Source: Pyramidobacter porci (GTDB taxonomy: Bacteria > Synergistota > Synergistia > Synergistales > Dethiosulfovibrionaceae). Taken from it: DNA of 64,000 nucleotides. This document shows positions 34,583-42,825 of the stretch, one piece after another (within the stretch, counting starts at the first letter, position 1; every line of letters starts with the position of its first letter). The notes below the pieces were generated by a model that saw nothing but the letters and a program-made list of their open reading frames with translations, was not told where the DNA came from and did no database searches. The stretch covers positions 108,302-172,301 of the forward strand of contig NZ_VUNH01000006.1 of NCBI RefSeq assembly GCF_009695745.1, read 5' to 3'. Made by a program: the position numbers and the translations under genes.

Positions 34583-35077
34583 TTACCGCCCTCCTCCTTC
34601 GGGCGCAGAACCGGATTTTTCGATTTTACCGACGGCGATGCGGTGCAGGTTGTACAGGCCGTTCCAAATGACGGCGAAACTCAGCAGATAGACGGGCAGC
34701 AGGTTGGTCTCGGGCGGGAAAGGAAGGTACTGTTCGGGCGTCCCCATACCGACCAGACCGGTATAGTCGTATGTGGCGTACAGCAGGATAAAGCCGAAAA
34801 CGACGCAGACGGCGTTAATGGCAAATTCGGTAAGATGCCGCAGCGTACGGGGAAGATAATCCACGATAATGCCGACACGGGTCTCGGTGTTCTTGAGGAA
34901 ATGCGAGGCGACGCCGGGAATGATGGAGAACAAACCCAAAAACGTCAGCAGTTCCACCGTCCACGCGACAGGACGCCCCATCATGCGTGAAACGATCTGG
35001 AGCGTGGCCGTTGCGATCATGAGGCAGCCGTTCAGGGCGAGAATCCAGTCGATGATTCTTGCGATCTTTTTAGCCAC
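34583..35077 (-). CDS. dctQ: TRAP transporter small permease DctQ
   Basis: 164 residues; GTG 35077 behind GGGAGA. Four membrane helices. The helix-2 region GRPVAWTVELLTFLGLFSIIPGVASHFLKNTETRVGIIVDYLPRTLRH (residues 34-81) has the usual DctQ W-(S/T)-x-E-L motif and the basic loop. It partners with DctM. A stem-loop at 35112-35148 between dctP and dctQ may lower permease expression relative to the binding protein. Confidence 0.9.
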   Translation of the reverse strand: MAKKIARIIDWILALNGCLMIATATLQIVSRMMGRPVAWTVELLTFLGLFSIIPGVASHFLKNTETRVGIIVDYLPRTLRHLTEFAINAVCVVFGFILLYATYDYTGLVGMGTPEQYLPFPPETNLLPVYLLSFAVIWNGLYNLHRIAVGKIEKSGSAPEGGGR

Positions 35078-35111
35078 AGGGATCTCCCTCTCTCAAAAGA
35101 TTCTCTTTAAA

Positions 35112-35148
35112 ATGCGGAGCAGTGTGTCAGGGACACTCCGCTCCGCAT
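35112..35148 (-). terminator. Stem-loop between dctP and dctQ
   Basis: ATGCGGAGC pairs with GCTCCGCAT with an inner GTGTC/GACAC stem, then TTTTAAAG on the minus strand. It lies in the 92-base dctP-dctQ gap and resembles a leaky terminator. Confidence 0.65.
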
Positions 35149-35169
35149 CGGGCAGACGGGAACGCGAAC

Positions 35170-36162
35170 TTACCGGATGGCGCGGATACGTTCGGCAAAT
35201 CCTTTGGGGATGTAATTGCTGTTCTCGAGTTCTTCGAGGAAGCTGTCCATCTTCGCTCTCCATGGGGCGAGATCGACTTCGATGATCTCGACGTTGTATT
35301 CTTTCTTCATGAGCTCGATGATTTCGGCGCTACGTTTGTTGGCCTGTTCGGTCACGTAATCGCCGGCTTTGTCGATTTCGTCGAGAAGGATTTCCTGCTG
35401 TTCCGCTGTCAGTCGCTGGAATTTACGGTCGTTCATGACCACGGCGACCTGCTGAGGGTATTCGTTCGTGACGGTCAGGTAAGGCGCGACTTCGCAGAAC
35501 TTTTGAAAATAGGCGTCGACGACCGGGCACGTGACGGCGTCCACTGTGCCCTGTTTGAGGGCGAGATACGTCTCTGAATAAGGGATGACGGTGACGGCGC
35601 AGCCAAGGGCTTCCCAGGCCTTGACGCTGGTGGGGTTGGAGTTCATGCGCAGTTTCAGTCCCTGAAGGTCTTCCAGCGAGCGGATCGGTTTGCGCGAGGC
35701 GATGACCCTGAAAGGACCGCGCAGCCAGTTGCGCTTTCTGTCGACGACGCGAAGTCCCGCTTTCTTGAGCAGCGGCTCCTCGATTTCTTTCTCGACGTCG
35801 CTGAGCAGAAAACGCCGGTAGTGCTCGTTGTCGCGAAACAAGTAGGGCAGCGAGGACACGCGCACGAGGGGCGAGTACATATCGTAGTAGCCGTAGCCGT
35901 CGGCGTAGAAATCCTGTACGCCGCGGACCATGTTCTCGATCTGTTTCTTGTTGTCGCCGAGAACTTCGCCGAAGTAGCATTGAATCTCCACTTCGCCGCC
36001 GGTACGAGTCTTTACGTTCTCGGCCATCGTTTTCAAAGCCTGGCTTTCGTAGTGATCCTCGATCATCTTGTTGCCGAGGCGAAGTTTCGTCACGGCTTCG
36101 GAAGGAACGGAGTTCATGGCGGCACAGACGCAAAGCAGGAACAGGGCGATACGTTTCAACAT
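35170..36162 (-). CDS. dctP: TRAP transporter substrate-binding protein DctP
   Basis: 330 residues with a signal peptide (MLKRIALFLLCVCAAMNSVPSEA). DctP-type periplasmic protein: KLRLGNKMIEDHYESQALKTMAENVKTRTGG near residues 26-56, GVQDFYADGYG near 80, SLEDLQGLKLRMNSNPTSVKAWEALGCAVTVIPYSETYLALKQGTVDAV near 160-210. The conserved carboxylate-binding Arg lies in KLRMN. The ligand is an organic acid; linkage to a nitrilase-type amidase and an RraA-type lyase suggests an amide- or hydroxy-dicarboxylate. First transporter gene in the operon, 78 bases after the nitrilase. Confidence 0.92.
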   Translation of the reverse strand: MLKRIALFLLCVCAAMNSVPSEAVTKLRLGNKMIEDHYESQALKTMAENVKTRTGGEVEIQCYFGEVLGDNKKQIENMVRGVQDFYADGYGYYDMYSPLVRVSSLPYLFRDNEHYRRFLLSDVEKEIEEPLLKKAGLRVVDRKRNWLRGPFRVIASRKPIRSLEDLQGLKLRMNSNPTSVKAWEALGCAVTVIPYSETYLALKQGTVDAVTCPVVDAYFQKFCEVAPYLTVTNEYPQQVAVVMNDRKFQRLTAEQQEILLDEIDKAGDYVTEQANKRSAEIIELMKKEYNVEIIEVDLAPWRAKMDSFLEELENSNYIPKGFAERIRAIR

Positions 36163-36240
36163 CAGAATACTCTCCTTGTTCGAAATTCACCGCGAATGGT
36201 TCGCTGTGTTCAGTGACAGAGAAAGGACCTTCGGTGGAAA

Positions 36241-37068
36241 TCACTCAGCCGGCCATACGTAAGCGCCCGGCTGCCGGTTTTTGAGGCTGGGCAGCTGTTC
36301 GCGGATCTGATTTACATAATCGGGGTCGATCTCGGCGTAGATGATCGTCTCGCGATCTTCGGCGCAGGCGACCGTGACGCCCCAGGGATTGATGATCATG
36401 GAACGGCCGTAAGCCTGGAACGCCGGCTTCTTGCCGATCTGAGCGGGAGCGACCACATAGCATTGATTCTCGATGGCGCGGGTTTTGAGGATGCATTCCC
36501 AGTGGTCCTTGCCCGTGAACAGCGTGTAGTTGGCTGGCACGAACATCACCTTCGCGCCTTGAAGGGCCATGATGCGGTACATTTCGGGGAAGCGCATGTC
36601 GTAGCAGATCGACAGCCCTACTTTGCAGAACTCGGTGTCGGCGACGACGATCTTATGCCCCGGTTTTTTCGTGTCCGACTCGCGCGTGGAAGGTCCGTTC
36701 TTGATCTCCACGTCGTACATGTGGATCTTCTCATAACGGGCGGCCAGCTCGCCCCGAGGATTGTAAAGCAGCGTCGTGTTGTAGAGCTTGCTCTCGCCGG
36801 GAATGACTTCGCCGATACTGCCGCAGTGCAGCCAGATCCTGTGCTGCTTGGCCTTGGCGGCGAAGAATGCGCTCATCGCCCCGGGAATCGGTTCGGCGCT
36901 GGCAAAAACGCCGTCTTTGGGTCCGCAGTAGTGAATATTCTCCGCCATGGCGACGAACTGCGCGCCATGAGACGCCGCCTCGTCGACCAAACAGCCGACC
37001 TTGTCAAGATTGGCTTTCTTGTCGGCCTGCGAGTCGATCTGCAGCACGCCCATTAAAAATTTGCTCAT
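36241..37068 (-). CDS. Carbon-nitrogen hydrolase (nitrilase superfamily amidase)
   Basis: 275 residues, ATG 37068 behind AAGGAGAG. The Glu-Lys-Cys triad is visible: MAENIHYCG near 42-50 (Glu), YEKIHMYDVE near 112 (Lys), and LSICYDMRFPEMYR near 151-164 (Cys). ARAIENQCYVVAPAQ-like (KTRAIENQCYVVAPAQIG) near 200 and the C-terminal QLPSLKNRQPGAY are typical of Nit2/omega-amidase-like enzymes. It hydrolyses a linear amide to acid and ammonia. In the rraA-nit-dctPQM operon it may deamidate the imported acid or its product. Cytoplasmic. Confidence 0.9.
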   Translation of the reverse strand: MSKFLMGVLQIDSQADKKANLDKVGCLVDEAASHGAQFVAMAENIHYCGPKDGVFASAEPIPGAMSAFFAAKAKQHRIWLHCGSIGEVIPGESKLYNTTLLYNPRGELAARYEKIHMYDVEIKNGPSTRESDTKKPGHKIVVADTEFCKVGLSICYDMRFPEMYRIMALQGAKVMFVPANYTLFTGKDHWECILKTRAIENQCYVVAPAQIGKKPAFQAYGRSMIINPWGVTVACAEDRETIIYAEIDPDYVNQIREQLPSLKNRQPGAYVWPAE

Positions 37069-37082
37069 GGTCGGTCCTCTCC

Positions 37083-37754
37083 TTATTTGGCGTTTTTCTC
37101 GAAATATTCTTTGATCAGAGCGCCGGCGCGGGTTACGTCAGCCATATGTTCGCCCTTGGCAATGCGATTCTTTTTGCCGGGCTCGGCGTTCTGAATCTCG
37201 ATGGCTTTCTTGCAAACAGCCGCGGCCTCGTCGGCGGGAAGCGCCACGAAACCGTTTTCGTCGGCCACGATGATGTCGCCTGGATTGATCGTCACGCCGC
37301 AGCAACTGACAGTCGTATTGATCTCGCCGTCAAGACCGAACAGGCGCGTGGTGATGGCTGACAGGCGGCGATATAATACGGCCAGTCCCATCTCGCGGAT
37401 CTCTTCGATGTCTGTGGCGGCTCCGTCGACGATGACTCCTTCTACACCGCTGACGTGCAGCGCCCAGGAAACCACTCCGCCCAAAGCGGCGTACTGCTGA
37501 TCTCCGGCGCGGTCGATCACAAGCACGTCGCCGGGGCCGACCATTTCGGTGACTTTGTGCAGCAGGGTGGAATCATTGGACGCCAGCCTGACGGTCACGG
37601 CGCGCCCGGTGAACCTTTTGCCCGGAAGGGAGATAAAAAGCGGCGCATTGTTAAAACCGAAATTACGGAAGTGCCCGATTGTCGCCGGCTCGGCCTCCTC
37701 GATGGCGGCAAGTTCCTCATTGGACAGCGTGACAACGTTGGGATTGATGATCAT
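37083..37754 (-). CDS. RraA-family protein (HMG/oxaloacetate lyase type)
   Basis: 223 residues from ATG 37754, with AGGAG 10 bases upstream; the longer frame is the promoter region. RraA-fold motifs: GRAVTVRLASNDSTLLHKVTEMVGPGDVLVIDRAGDQQYAALGGVVSWALHVSGVEGVIVDGAATDIEEI at about 48-118, including the G-x-x-(S/W)-x-(A) loop, VDG and DIEEI metal-site acids, and GVTINPGDIIVADENGFVALP near 165. Members are divalent-metal class II aldolases/decarboxylases for 4-hydroxy-4-methyl-2-oxoglutarate or oxaloacetate. First gene of the rraA-nit-dctPQM operon. Confidence 0.85.
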   Translation of the reverse strand: MIINPNVVTLSNEELAAIEEAEPATIGHFRNFGFNNAPLFISLPGKRFTGRAVTVRLASNDSTLLHKVTEMVGPGDVLVIDRAGDQQYAALGGVVSWALHVSGVEGVIVDGAATDIEEIREMGLAVLYRRLSAITTRLFGLDGEINTTVSCCGVTINPGDIIVADENGFVALPADEAAAVCKKAIEIQNAEPGKKNRIAKGEHMADVTRAGALIKEYFEKNAK

Positions 37755-37829
37755 TGACGATACGTCTCCTTTTATTGAGAATAAACAGAACGCGAACAGA
37801 AAAACCAGCCTTGCGCTAATATAGATAAC

Positions 37830-37841
37830 ATTGTAAACAAT
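37830..37841. promoter_or_regulatory. Candidate operator ATTGTAAACAAT at the rraA-nit-dctPQM promoter
   Basis: A 5+2+5 palindrome overlapping the probable promoter on the minus strand (TTGACA at 37857-37852). It resembles GntR-type operators. A second small palindrome CAATATTG is adjacent (37855-37862). The regulator is not encoded next to it. Confidence 0.45.
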
Positions 37842-37912
37842 ACTCATGTGATGTCAATATTGTTGATTGATTCCGGATTTTGAATTGATAATGATTACTC
37901 CAATAAAAATCG

Positions 37913-37946
37913 AGTCCCCCGAACTTCGATCGGTTCGGGGGACTCG
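37913..37946 (-). terminator. Intrinsic terminator after the amino-acid binding protein gene
   Basis: GAGTCCCCCGAAC pairs with GTTCGGGGGACTC, then ATTTTTATT on the minus strand. Confidence 0.85.
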
Positions 37947-37976
37947 GTCTTTATAAAGCGGATTGTGGCGCGCGAA

Positions 37977-38729
37977 TTACTTTTTCCCCAGCTTCCACTT
38001 CCCGCGCAGGGCGGGGAGGGTGCCGTCGGCTTCCAGGGCGGCGATGGCGCGGTCGAGTTTGTTTTTCAGCTCTGTGTTGCCGAGGTTGACGGCCAGCGCT
38101 TTGCCGGCGCCGGTGAGCTGGAAGGTGTAGCCGCGCACGGCCTTGCCCTGGAAGCTGGGCAGTTCGAGGATCTTGTCGGCCACGGGCACGTCCATGAGGG
38201 TGAAATCGCTGCGGCCGGTGACGATGTCCCATAGGCACTCTTCGATTTTGGCGAAGTTCTTGATCTGAAAGCCGAGTTCGCCCGCCAGCGGCGTGAGGAA
38301 AACGTCCTGCGTGGTGCCGACGGGGACGCAGCCGCGCAGGCCGCGCAGGTCCTCGAGCTTTTTCACGGCGACGCCGGGCGCGGTGACGAAGGAGGCCATA
38401 GTGGGCACGTAGGGAGTGGAGAAGAGCACGCGCTTGGCGCGGATGGGCGTGGCACTCATGCCGGCGGCGATGACGTCGGCGCGGTCGGTGACCAGCGAGG
38501 GGATGACCATATCGTAATGGCCCGTGTCGAGCCAGACGATCTTTTCGCCGAGGCGGCGGCCGATCTCTTCCATCAAATCTTTGTCGAAGCCGTCCAGTTC
38601 GCCTTTTTCGTTGAGGAACTCATAGGGCGGGTAGGTGCTGGCGGTGGCCACGCGCAGGTCGGCGCGGGCCGCCAGCGGTGCGGTCACGAGCGCCACGAGC
38701 GCGGCGACAGTTTTTCCGAAAAATTTCAT
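37977..38729 (-). CDS. ABC transporter substrate-binding protein, polar amino-acid family
   Basis: 250 residues; ATG 38729 behind AAGGAGG. Signal peptide MKFFGKTVAALVALVTAPLAARA. SBP_bac_3 features: LRVATASTYPPYEFLNEKGELDGFDKDLMEEIGRRLG at about 25-61, VIAAGMSATPIRAKRVLFSTPYV near 87-109, LRGLRGCVPVGTTQDVFL near 127, and GKALAVNLGNTELKNKLDRAIAALEADGTLPALRGKWK at the end. It binds an amino acid in the periplasm. No permease or ATPase gene is adjacent, so it must use components elsewhere. Its promoter overlaps the terminator of the upstream mocR-type gene. Confidence 0.9.
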   Translation of the reverse strand: MKFFGKTVAALVALVTAPLAARADLRVATASTYPPYEFLNEKGELDGFDKDLMEEIGRRLGEKIVWLDTGHYDMVIPSLVTDRADVIAAGMSATPIRAKRVLFSTPYVPTMASFVTAPGVAVKKLEDLRGLRGCVPVGTTQDVFLTPLAGELGFQIKNFAKIEECLWDIVTGRSDFTLMDVPVADKILELPSFQGKAVRGYTFQLTGAGKALAVNLGNTELKNKLDRAIAALEADGTLPALRGKWKLGKK

Positions 38730-38781
38730 TCTTAATTGCCTCCTTGAAAATGGCCGGCACTGGCGATCCTTCCGTAGCAGA

Positions 38782-38799
38782 ATGTTCCACGTGGAACAT
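38782..38799. promoter_or_regulatory. parS-like ParB-binding site 2
   Basis: A second perfect copy of ATGTTCCACGTGGAACAT. It lies in the untranslated leader of the amino-acid binding protein gene, between its promoter (38878-38906) and its start codon, so bound ParB could also affect that gene. Confidence 0.85.
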
Positions 38800-38877
38800 T
38801 TTCATCCCGCGACAGTCGGCAGCCGGATTCCGTTCGCCGCACCGCCGGCGCGGAAACGGTCTTTCATTGCAAACCGT

Positions 38878-38906
38878 ATTATAGAGCAAAAAAAATCGCC
38901 ATGCAA
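38878..38906 (-). promoter_or_regulatory. Promoter embedded in the upstream terminator
   Basis: On the minus strand TTGCAT (38906-38901), a 17-base spacer and TATAAT (38883-38878). The -35 box is part of the hairpin arm and the spacer contains the T-run of the preceding terminator. Confidence 0.65.
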
Positions 38907-38925
38907 TAATAAAATTGTATGGCGA
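38896..38925 (-). terminator. Intrinsic terminator after the MocR-type gene
   Basis: TCGCCAT and ATGGCGA arms with inner ATACAAT/ATTGCAT-like pairing, then eight T on the minus strand. Confidence 0.8.
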
Positions 38926-38945
38926 ACAAATTCGTTTTTGACCGA

Positions 38946-40322
38946 TCAATCGGCGATCAGTTCGGCGAGGACGCTCAGCCCTTTTTCGAGTTGGTCGCGC
39001 GGCGGCGTGCAGAAGGCGACGCGCACGGCACGGGCAGGCAATGTTTTGCCGACGGCGAAGCGTTCGGCGGCGGCAACGCGGACGCCCCGCGCCAGAGCCG
39101 CCTGTTCGAACTGGACGCTCGTGAACCGTTCGGGCAGCGTCAGCCAGCGGAAAATGTCGGCATCGCCGCCGCGGCATATTTCGTCGGGGAGGAACGCGCG
39201 TACGAGGCGGCTGCGCTCGCCGGTGTGCCGCCGGTGCGCGGCGACGATACGCTCGAACTGGCCGGAGGCGATGACGCGGGCCGCCAGTTCGGCCATCATC
39301 GGCACGACGCCGACGTTCAGGCTGTACAGCGCACCGGCGACGGCTTCTTTACAGGCGTCGGGCACGGCCGCGCAGGCGGCGCGCAAGCCCGGCGCGATCA
39401 CTTTCGACATCGTGGCGATGTAGATACTGCGTTCCGGCGCGAAGCTCGACACGGAGGGCACGCCGCGCTGCATGAGCTGGTTGGTACCGTCCTCGATCAG
39501 CAGCGCGCCGTAGGCGCGCAAAACGGCGGCGATCTCGCGGCGGCGGTCTTCCGGCAGCGTGGCGGTGGTGGGGTTGTGGCAGGCGGAGATCAGATAGACT
39601 CCGTGGATCTTTTCGCTGCGGCAGAGACGTTCGAGGTCAGCCGGTTCCATGCCCTGTTCGCCGCTTCTGACAGGGACGAGTTTGACGCCGAACATGGCGG
39701 CGGCCGACTTGACGCCGGGATACGTGTGGTCGTCCACGGCGATCTTTTCGCCGCGGCGGAACAGTGAGGCGAAGACGGCCGAGATCGCGTTCTGGGCGCC
39801 GTTGGCGAACAGGATCTGTTCGCGGTGCGCCTCGTGTCCGCACAGGCGCATGAACGTGACGGCGGCGTCCTTCTGCCACTCGTCCTCGCCCTGGGCGTGG
39901 AAGCTGAACAGCGCAGCGGCCTCGTCGCTGCGGAAGAGCGAGCGGGCCATGTCCAGCAGCGCGGCGTTGGCCGAGTCCTCCGGCTGGACGCTGCCCATGT
40001 CGATGACGTGCGTTCCTTCGGCACGCTCGAGAAACCGTTTGTCGGTGAGCGCGCTGTACGCCACGAACGTGCCGCTGCCGACGGTGGCGGAGAGCAGCCC
40101 CTTGAGCTCGCAGAGCTTGAACGCCTTGGCCACGGTGCTGACGTTGACGTCGAGAAAGTCGGCCAGCTCGCGCTGCGGCGGCAGACGCGTGCCGGGCTTG
40201 AGGGCGCCGGAGGCGATATCGTCCTCGAGCGTGCGCGCCAGCGTCAGATAGAGCGCACGTTCGCTGCGGTCCAGCTTCGGCCGCCAGCTCATCGGATAGT
40301 CGTCGAAGGAATTGTAGGGCAT
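38946..40322 (-). CDS. MocR-type GntR regulator with aminotransferase domain
   Basis: 458 residues from ATG 40322 behind GCGAGGTG. The N-terminal GntR wHTH covers about residues 20-85 (LYLTLARTLEDDIASGALKPGTRLPPQRELADFLDVNVSTVAKAFKLCELKGLLSATVGSGTFVA). A fold-type I aminotransferase domain covers 110-458, with ACHNPTTATLP near 270, LIEDGTNQL near 300 and the PLP lysine in IATMSKVIAPGLRAA near 325. Such fusions sense PLP or amino-acid aldimines; examples are PdxR, GabR and TauR. The target is probably the downstream amino-acid binding protein gene or the divergent region. It is a separate transcription unit with its own terminator. Confidence 0.9.
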   Translation of the reverse strand: MPYNSFDDYPMSWRPKLDRSERALYLTLARTLEDDIASGALKPGTRLPPQRELADFLDVNVSTVAKAFKLCELKGLLSATVGSGTFVAYSALTDKRFLERAEGTHVIDMGSVQPEDSANAALLDMARSLFRSDEAAALFSFHAQGEDEWQKDAAVTFMRLCGHEAHREQILFANGAQNAISAVFASLFRRGEKIAVDDHTYPGVKSAAAMFGVKLVPVRSGEQGMEPADLERLCRSEKIHGVYLISACHNPTTATLPEDRRREIAAVLRAYGALLIEDGTNQLMQRGVPSVSSFAPERSIYIATMSKVIAPGLRAACAAVPDACKEAVAGALYSLNVGVVPMMAELAARVIASGQFERIVAAHRRHTGERSRLVRAFLPDEICRGGDADIFRWLTLPERFTSVQFEQAALARGVRVAAAERFAVGKTLPARAVRVAFCTPPRDQLEKGLSVLAELIAD

Positions 40323-40653
40323 GATCGTCACCTCGCCGTTCAATTATAGACGAGAGCCTCCGCCATTTCGCGTTTTGTTTTTGTTGTTTTCGCGGAAAGC
40401 GGGTTGACCGCGGTGTTATAATTTATCCGACGCACGATGAAGAGCCGCGTATTTCGCGCTTTCGCCGCGCGTTTTTTATCGGCCGGCGCCGTGCCGAAGG
40501 CAGCGTGCGGGGAGGCCTGCCGTTTCATGTAAAACAAGCGAGTTTGACAGAGCTAATCCGGCTTTGTATAATGAAAAGATAAGGGCTGGACGAACGCCCG
40601 GAGCCGCCGGCGGCAAACGTCGGCGATTTTTTCGGACTGGAGGAGAGGCAGGC
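40323..40653. other. Divergent region between the MocR-type gene and the zinc operon
   Basis: About 330 bases. It contains the consensus promoter at 40544-40572, a TATAAT-like box at 40417-40422 usable in either direction, and a 31-codon reading frame at about 40437-40532 without a ribosome site, which I do not call a gene. No canonical Zur box was recognised. Confidence 0.5.
40544..40572 (+). promoter_or_regulatory. Perfect-consensus sigma70 promoter of the zinc operon
   Basis: TTGACA (40544-40549), exactly 17 bases, TATAAT (40567-40572). Such a strong promoter would need tight repression, presumably by a zinc-sensing repressor. Confidence 0.85.
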
Positions 40654-40950
40654 ATGAAGAAAAAAAGAATATTGAACCTCGCGGTCTGTCTTTTCCTGGC
40701 CCTTTCGGTGCTCTGCTCGGTGGCGTATCTGTTCATCGAGGCCGTTCACGACTGCCACGGGCACGGCTGCCCCGTCTGCGCGCAGATGGACGAGTGCGTC
40801 AAGGCGCTGGCGGGCTTCGCCGTCGGCGCGGCGGCCGCGTACTTTTACGCCGCGCGGTATGCCGGCGCGGCCTGCGCTTCCGTGCAGAGGAAGAGTCTCC
40901 GGCGCGAAAATGTGACGCTGGTGGCTCTGAAGGTCAAGCTCTCCAATTAG
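40654..40950 (+). CDS. Small membrane protein with Cys/His motif, first gene of the zinc operon
   Basis: 98 residues from ATG 40654 behind GGAGGAG. A basic start, membrane helix (ILNLAVCLFLALSVLCSVAYLFIE, about 5-28), then a short extracytoplasmic loop HDCHGHGCPVCAQMDEC with four Cys and three His, a second helix (ALAGFAVGAAAAYFYAARYAGAA) and a basic tail. The Cys/His loop is an obvious metal-binding candidate. Being first in a znuACB-type operon, it may bind or sense zinc at the membrane. I know similar small proteins beside zinc transporters in other anaerobes but no defined function. Confidence 0.75.
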   Translation: MKKKRILNLAVCLFLALSVLCSVAYLFIEAVHDCHGHGCPVCAQMDECVKALAGFAVGAAAAYFYAARYAGAACASVQRKSLRRENVTLVALKVKLSN

Positions 40951-41024
40951 ACGGCGCGCGTTTCTTCATGCGTGTGTCGGTTTGCAAGTTAAATTTTTGA
41001 ATGAAATTGGAGAGATCCCTTATT

Positions 41025-42068
41025 ATGAAGAAAAAAATTTTCGCTCTGTGCGCCGCGATGATCTTCGCCGGCGGCGCCGCTTTTGCCGCTCCGGCGGCGA
41101 ACGCTGAAAAACTCAGCGTCATTTGTTCCAACTTCGCCGAGTACGATTTTGTCCGCCAGATCACGGGCGACGCGGCCAACGTGAAGATGCTGCTGCGCCC
41201 GGGCATGGAAAGCCACAGCTTCGACCCGACGGTAAAAGACATTCTCGACCTGCAGAACTGCGGGCTGTTCGTTTACGTCGGCGGCGACTCCGACGCCTGG
41301 GTCGACAAGGTGCTCGCCTCTTTCGACAAGGACAAAGGCCCCCATGTCGTGAAGCTGATGGACTTGGTGGAGACTGTGCCTGAAGAGATCGTCGAGGGCA
41401 TGCAGCACGACCACGATCACGACCACGATGGCGACAATGATCACGAGCATGCTCATCATGACCACGGTCCCGACTGTGACCATGGGAACGATCATGACGC
41501 CGGGGAAGAGGCCCATCATCACCACGACGGCGAGGAGCCGGAGCTGGACGAGCACGTGTGGACGGCGCCCGAAAACGCGATCCAGATCGTGAAGAAACTC
41601 AGCGAAGTGATTGCTGGGCTGGATCCCGAGAACAAGGCCCGGTACGCCAGCCGCGCCGCCGCGTATCTTGAGCAGCTGCGCCGTCTGGACAAAGACTTCC
41701 GCGAGCTGATCGACGGCTCGAAGCGCCGCGAGATCATCGTCGGCGACCGATTCCCCTTCCTGTATTTCTGCCGCGAATTCGGCCTGAAGTACTACGCCGC
41801 GTTCCCCGGCTGCTCGACCGAGACGGAGCCGAATCCCGAGACGGTCGCTTTCCTGATCGACAAGGTGAAGCGGGACGGGATCCCCGTCGTGTTCCACATC
41901 GAGCTGTCGAACGGCCAGATGGCCCGCGCCATCGCCGACGCCACGGGGGCCCAGGTACGGCTGCTGAACGCGGTGCACAACGTCAGCGCCGAGGATTTCG
42001 AAAAGGGAATCACCTACCTTGATCTGATGCGCCACAATCTGAACGTCCTCAAAGAGGCGCTGAACTAA
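41025..42068 (+). CDS. znuA: Zinc ABC transporter substrate-binding protein
   Basis: 347 residues from ATG 41025 (GGAGAG upstream). Signal peptide MKKKIFALCAAMIFAGGAAFA. Cluster A-I features: MLLRPGMESHSFDPTVKDILDL near residue 54 (first His), a long His/Asp-rich loop at about 128-172 (repeated HDHDHDHDGD, HEHAHHDHG, HHHHDG), and DEHVWTAPENAIQIV (second His). GDRFPFLYFCREFGLKYYAAFPGCSTETEPN follows. The His-rich loop marks zinc-binding members. It delivers Zn2+ to the ZnuB permease. Confidence 0.93.
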   Translation: MKKKIFALCAAMIFAGGAAFAAPAANAEKLSVICSNFAEYDFVRQITGDAANVKMLLRPGMESHSFDPTVKDILDLQNCGLFVYVGGDSDAWVDKVLASFDKDKGPHVVKLMDLVETVPEEIVEGMQHDHDHDHDGDNDHEHAHHDHGPDCDHGNDHDAGEEAHHHHDGEEPELDEHVWTAPENAIQIVKKLSEVIAGLDPENKARYASRAAAYLEQLRRLDKDFRELIDGSKRREIIVGDRFPFLYFCREFGLKYYAAFPGCSTETEPNPETVAFLIDKVKRDGIPVVFHIELSNGQMARAIADATGAQVRLLNAVHNVSAEDFEKGITYLDLMRHNLNVLKEALN

Positions 42069-42069
42069 A

Positions 42070-42825
42070 ATGAGCCTCCTCGCGTGCCGTAATGCGAGCT
42101 TCGCCTACGACGGCAGAAAGGTTCTGGAGGACGTCAGCTTTGAGGTTGCCGTCGGCGGCTACCTCTGCATTGTCGGCGAGAACGGCGCCGGCAAGAGCAC
42201 GCTGATGCAGGGACTGCTGGGGCTCGTCAAGCCGGTCGGCGGTTCGGTGGAAGTGGGCGCAGAAGCGCGCGCGGGAGGCATCGGATATCTTCCCCAACAG
42301 ACGGCGGTGCAGAAAGATTTTCCCGCCAGCGTCGAGGAAGTGGTGTTGTCGGGCCAGCTGCGGCGCTGCGGCCTGCGTCCCTTTTTCGGCAGGGGCGACC
42401 GTCGGGAAGCCGAGGCGAAGCTGCGGTTGGTGCGGATGCAGGATTTCAGAAAGAAATGTTTCCGCGATCTTTCCGGCGGGCAGCAGCGCCGGGTGCTGCT
42501 GGCCCGAGCCCTGTGCGCCACGCGTTCGCTCCTGCTGCTGGACGAACCGGCGGCGGGGCTGGATCCCCGCATGCAGGACGAAATGTACCAGATCCTGAAC
42601 GAGCTGAACCGCGAGCAGGGCATGACGATCGTCATGATCACTCACGACGTGCAGAGCGCTCTGCGCTGCGCCCGGCAGATCCTTCACCTCAACGGCCGCC
42701 AGTTGTTCTTCGGCTCCGTCGAGGAATACTCGCAAAGCGCGGCCGGCCGCCGTTTTATCGACGGCGGCCCGTTCCGCGTCTTGAGCGGTGCGGCTGCGAA
42801 AGAGGGCGGGGCGAAGTTATGCTGA
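42070..42825 (+). CDS. znuC: Zinc ABC transporter ATP-binding protein
   Basis: 251 residues, ATG one base after the znuA stop. ABC ATPase motifs: Walker A GENGAGKSTLM near residue 37, the Q-loop at GYLPQQTAVQKDFPASVEEVVLSG near 75, the signature FRDLSGGQQRRVLLARALC near 133, Walker B LLLLDEPAAGLDP near 156, and the switch histidine in ITHDVQSA near 194. It overlaps znuB by 7 bases, showing translational coupling. Confidence 0.95.
   Translation: MSLLACRNASFAYDGRKVLEDVSFEVAVGGYLCIVGENGAGKSTLMQGLLGLVKPVGGSVEVGAEARAGGIGYLPQQTAVQKDFPASVEEVVLSGQLRRCGLRPFFGRGDRREAEAKLRLVRMQDFRKKCFRDLSGGQQRRVLLARALCATRSLLLLDEPAAGLDPRMQDEMYQILNELNREQGMTIVMITHDVQSALRCARQILHLNGRQLFFGSVEEYSQSAAGRRFIDGGPFRVLSGAAAKEGGAKLC

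Noticed and set aside
40437..40532. 31-codon frame with Cys residues ahead of the zinc operon, considered as a leader peptide
   Set aside because: No Shine-Dalgarno, and the operon's consensus promoter lies downstream of it.
41400..41535. Repetitive CAC/GAC-rich stretch considered as a DNA repeat or CRISPR-like array
   Set aside because: It is the in-frame His/Asp-rich metal-binding loop of ZnuA. No CRISPR array or cas gene is seen anywhere in the window.
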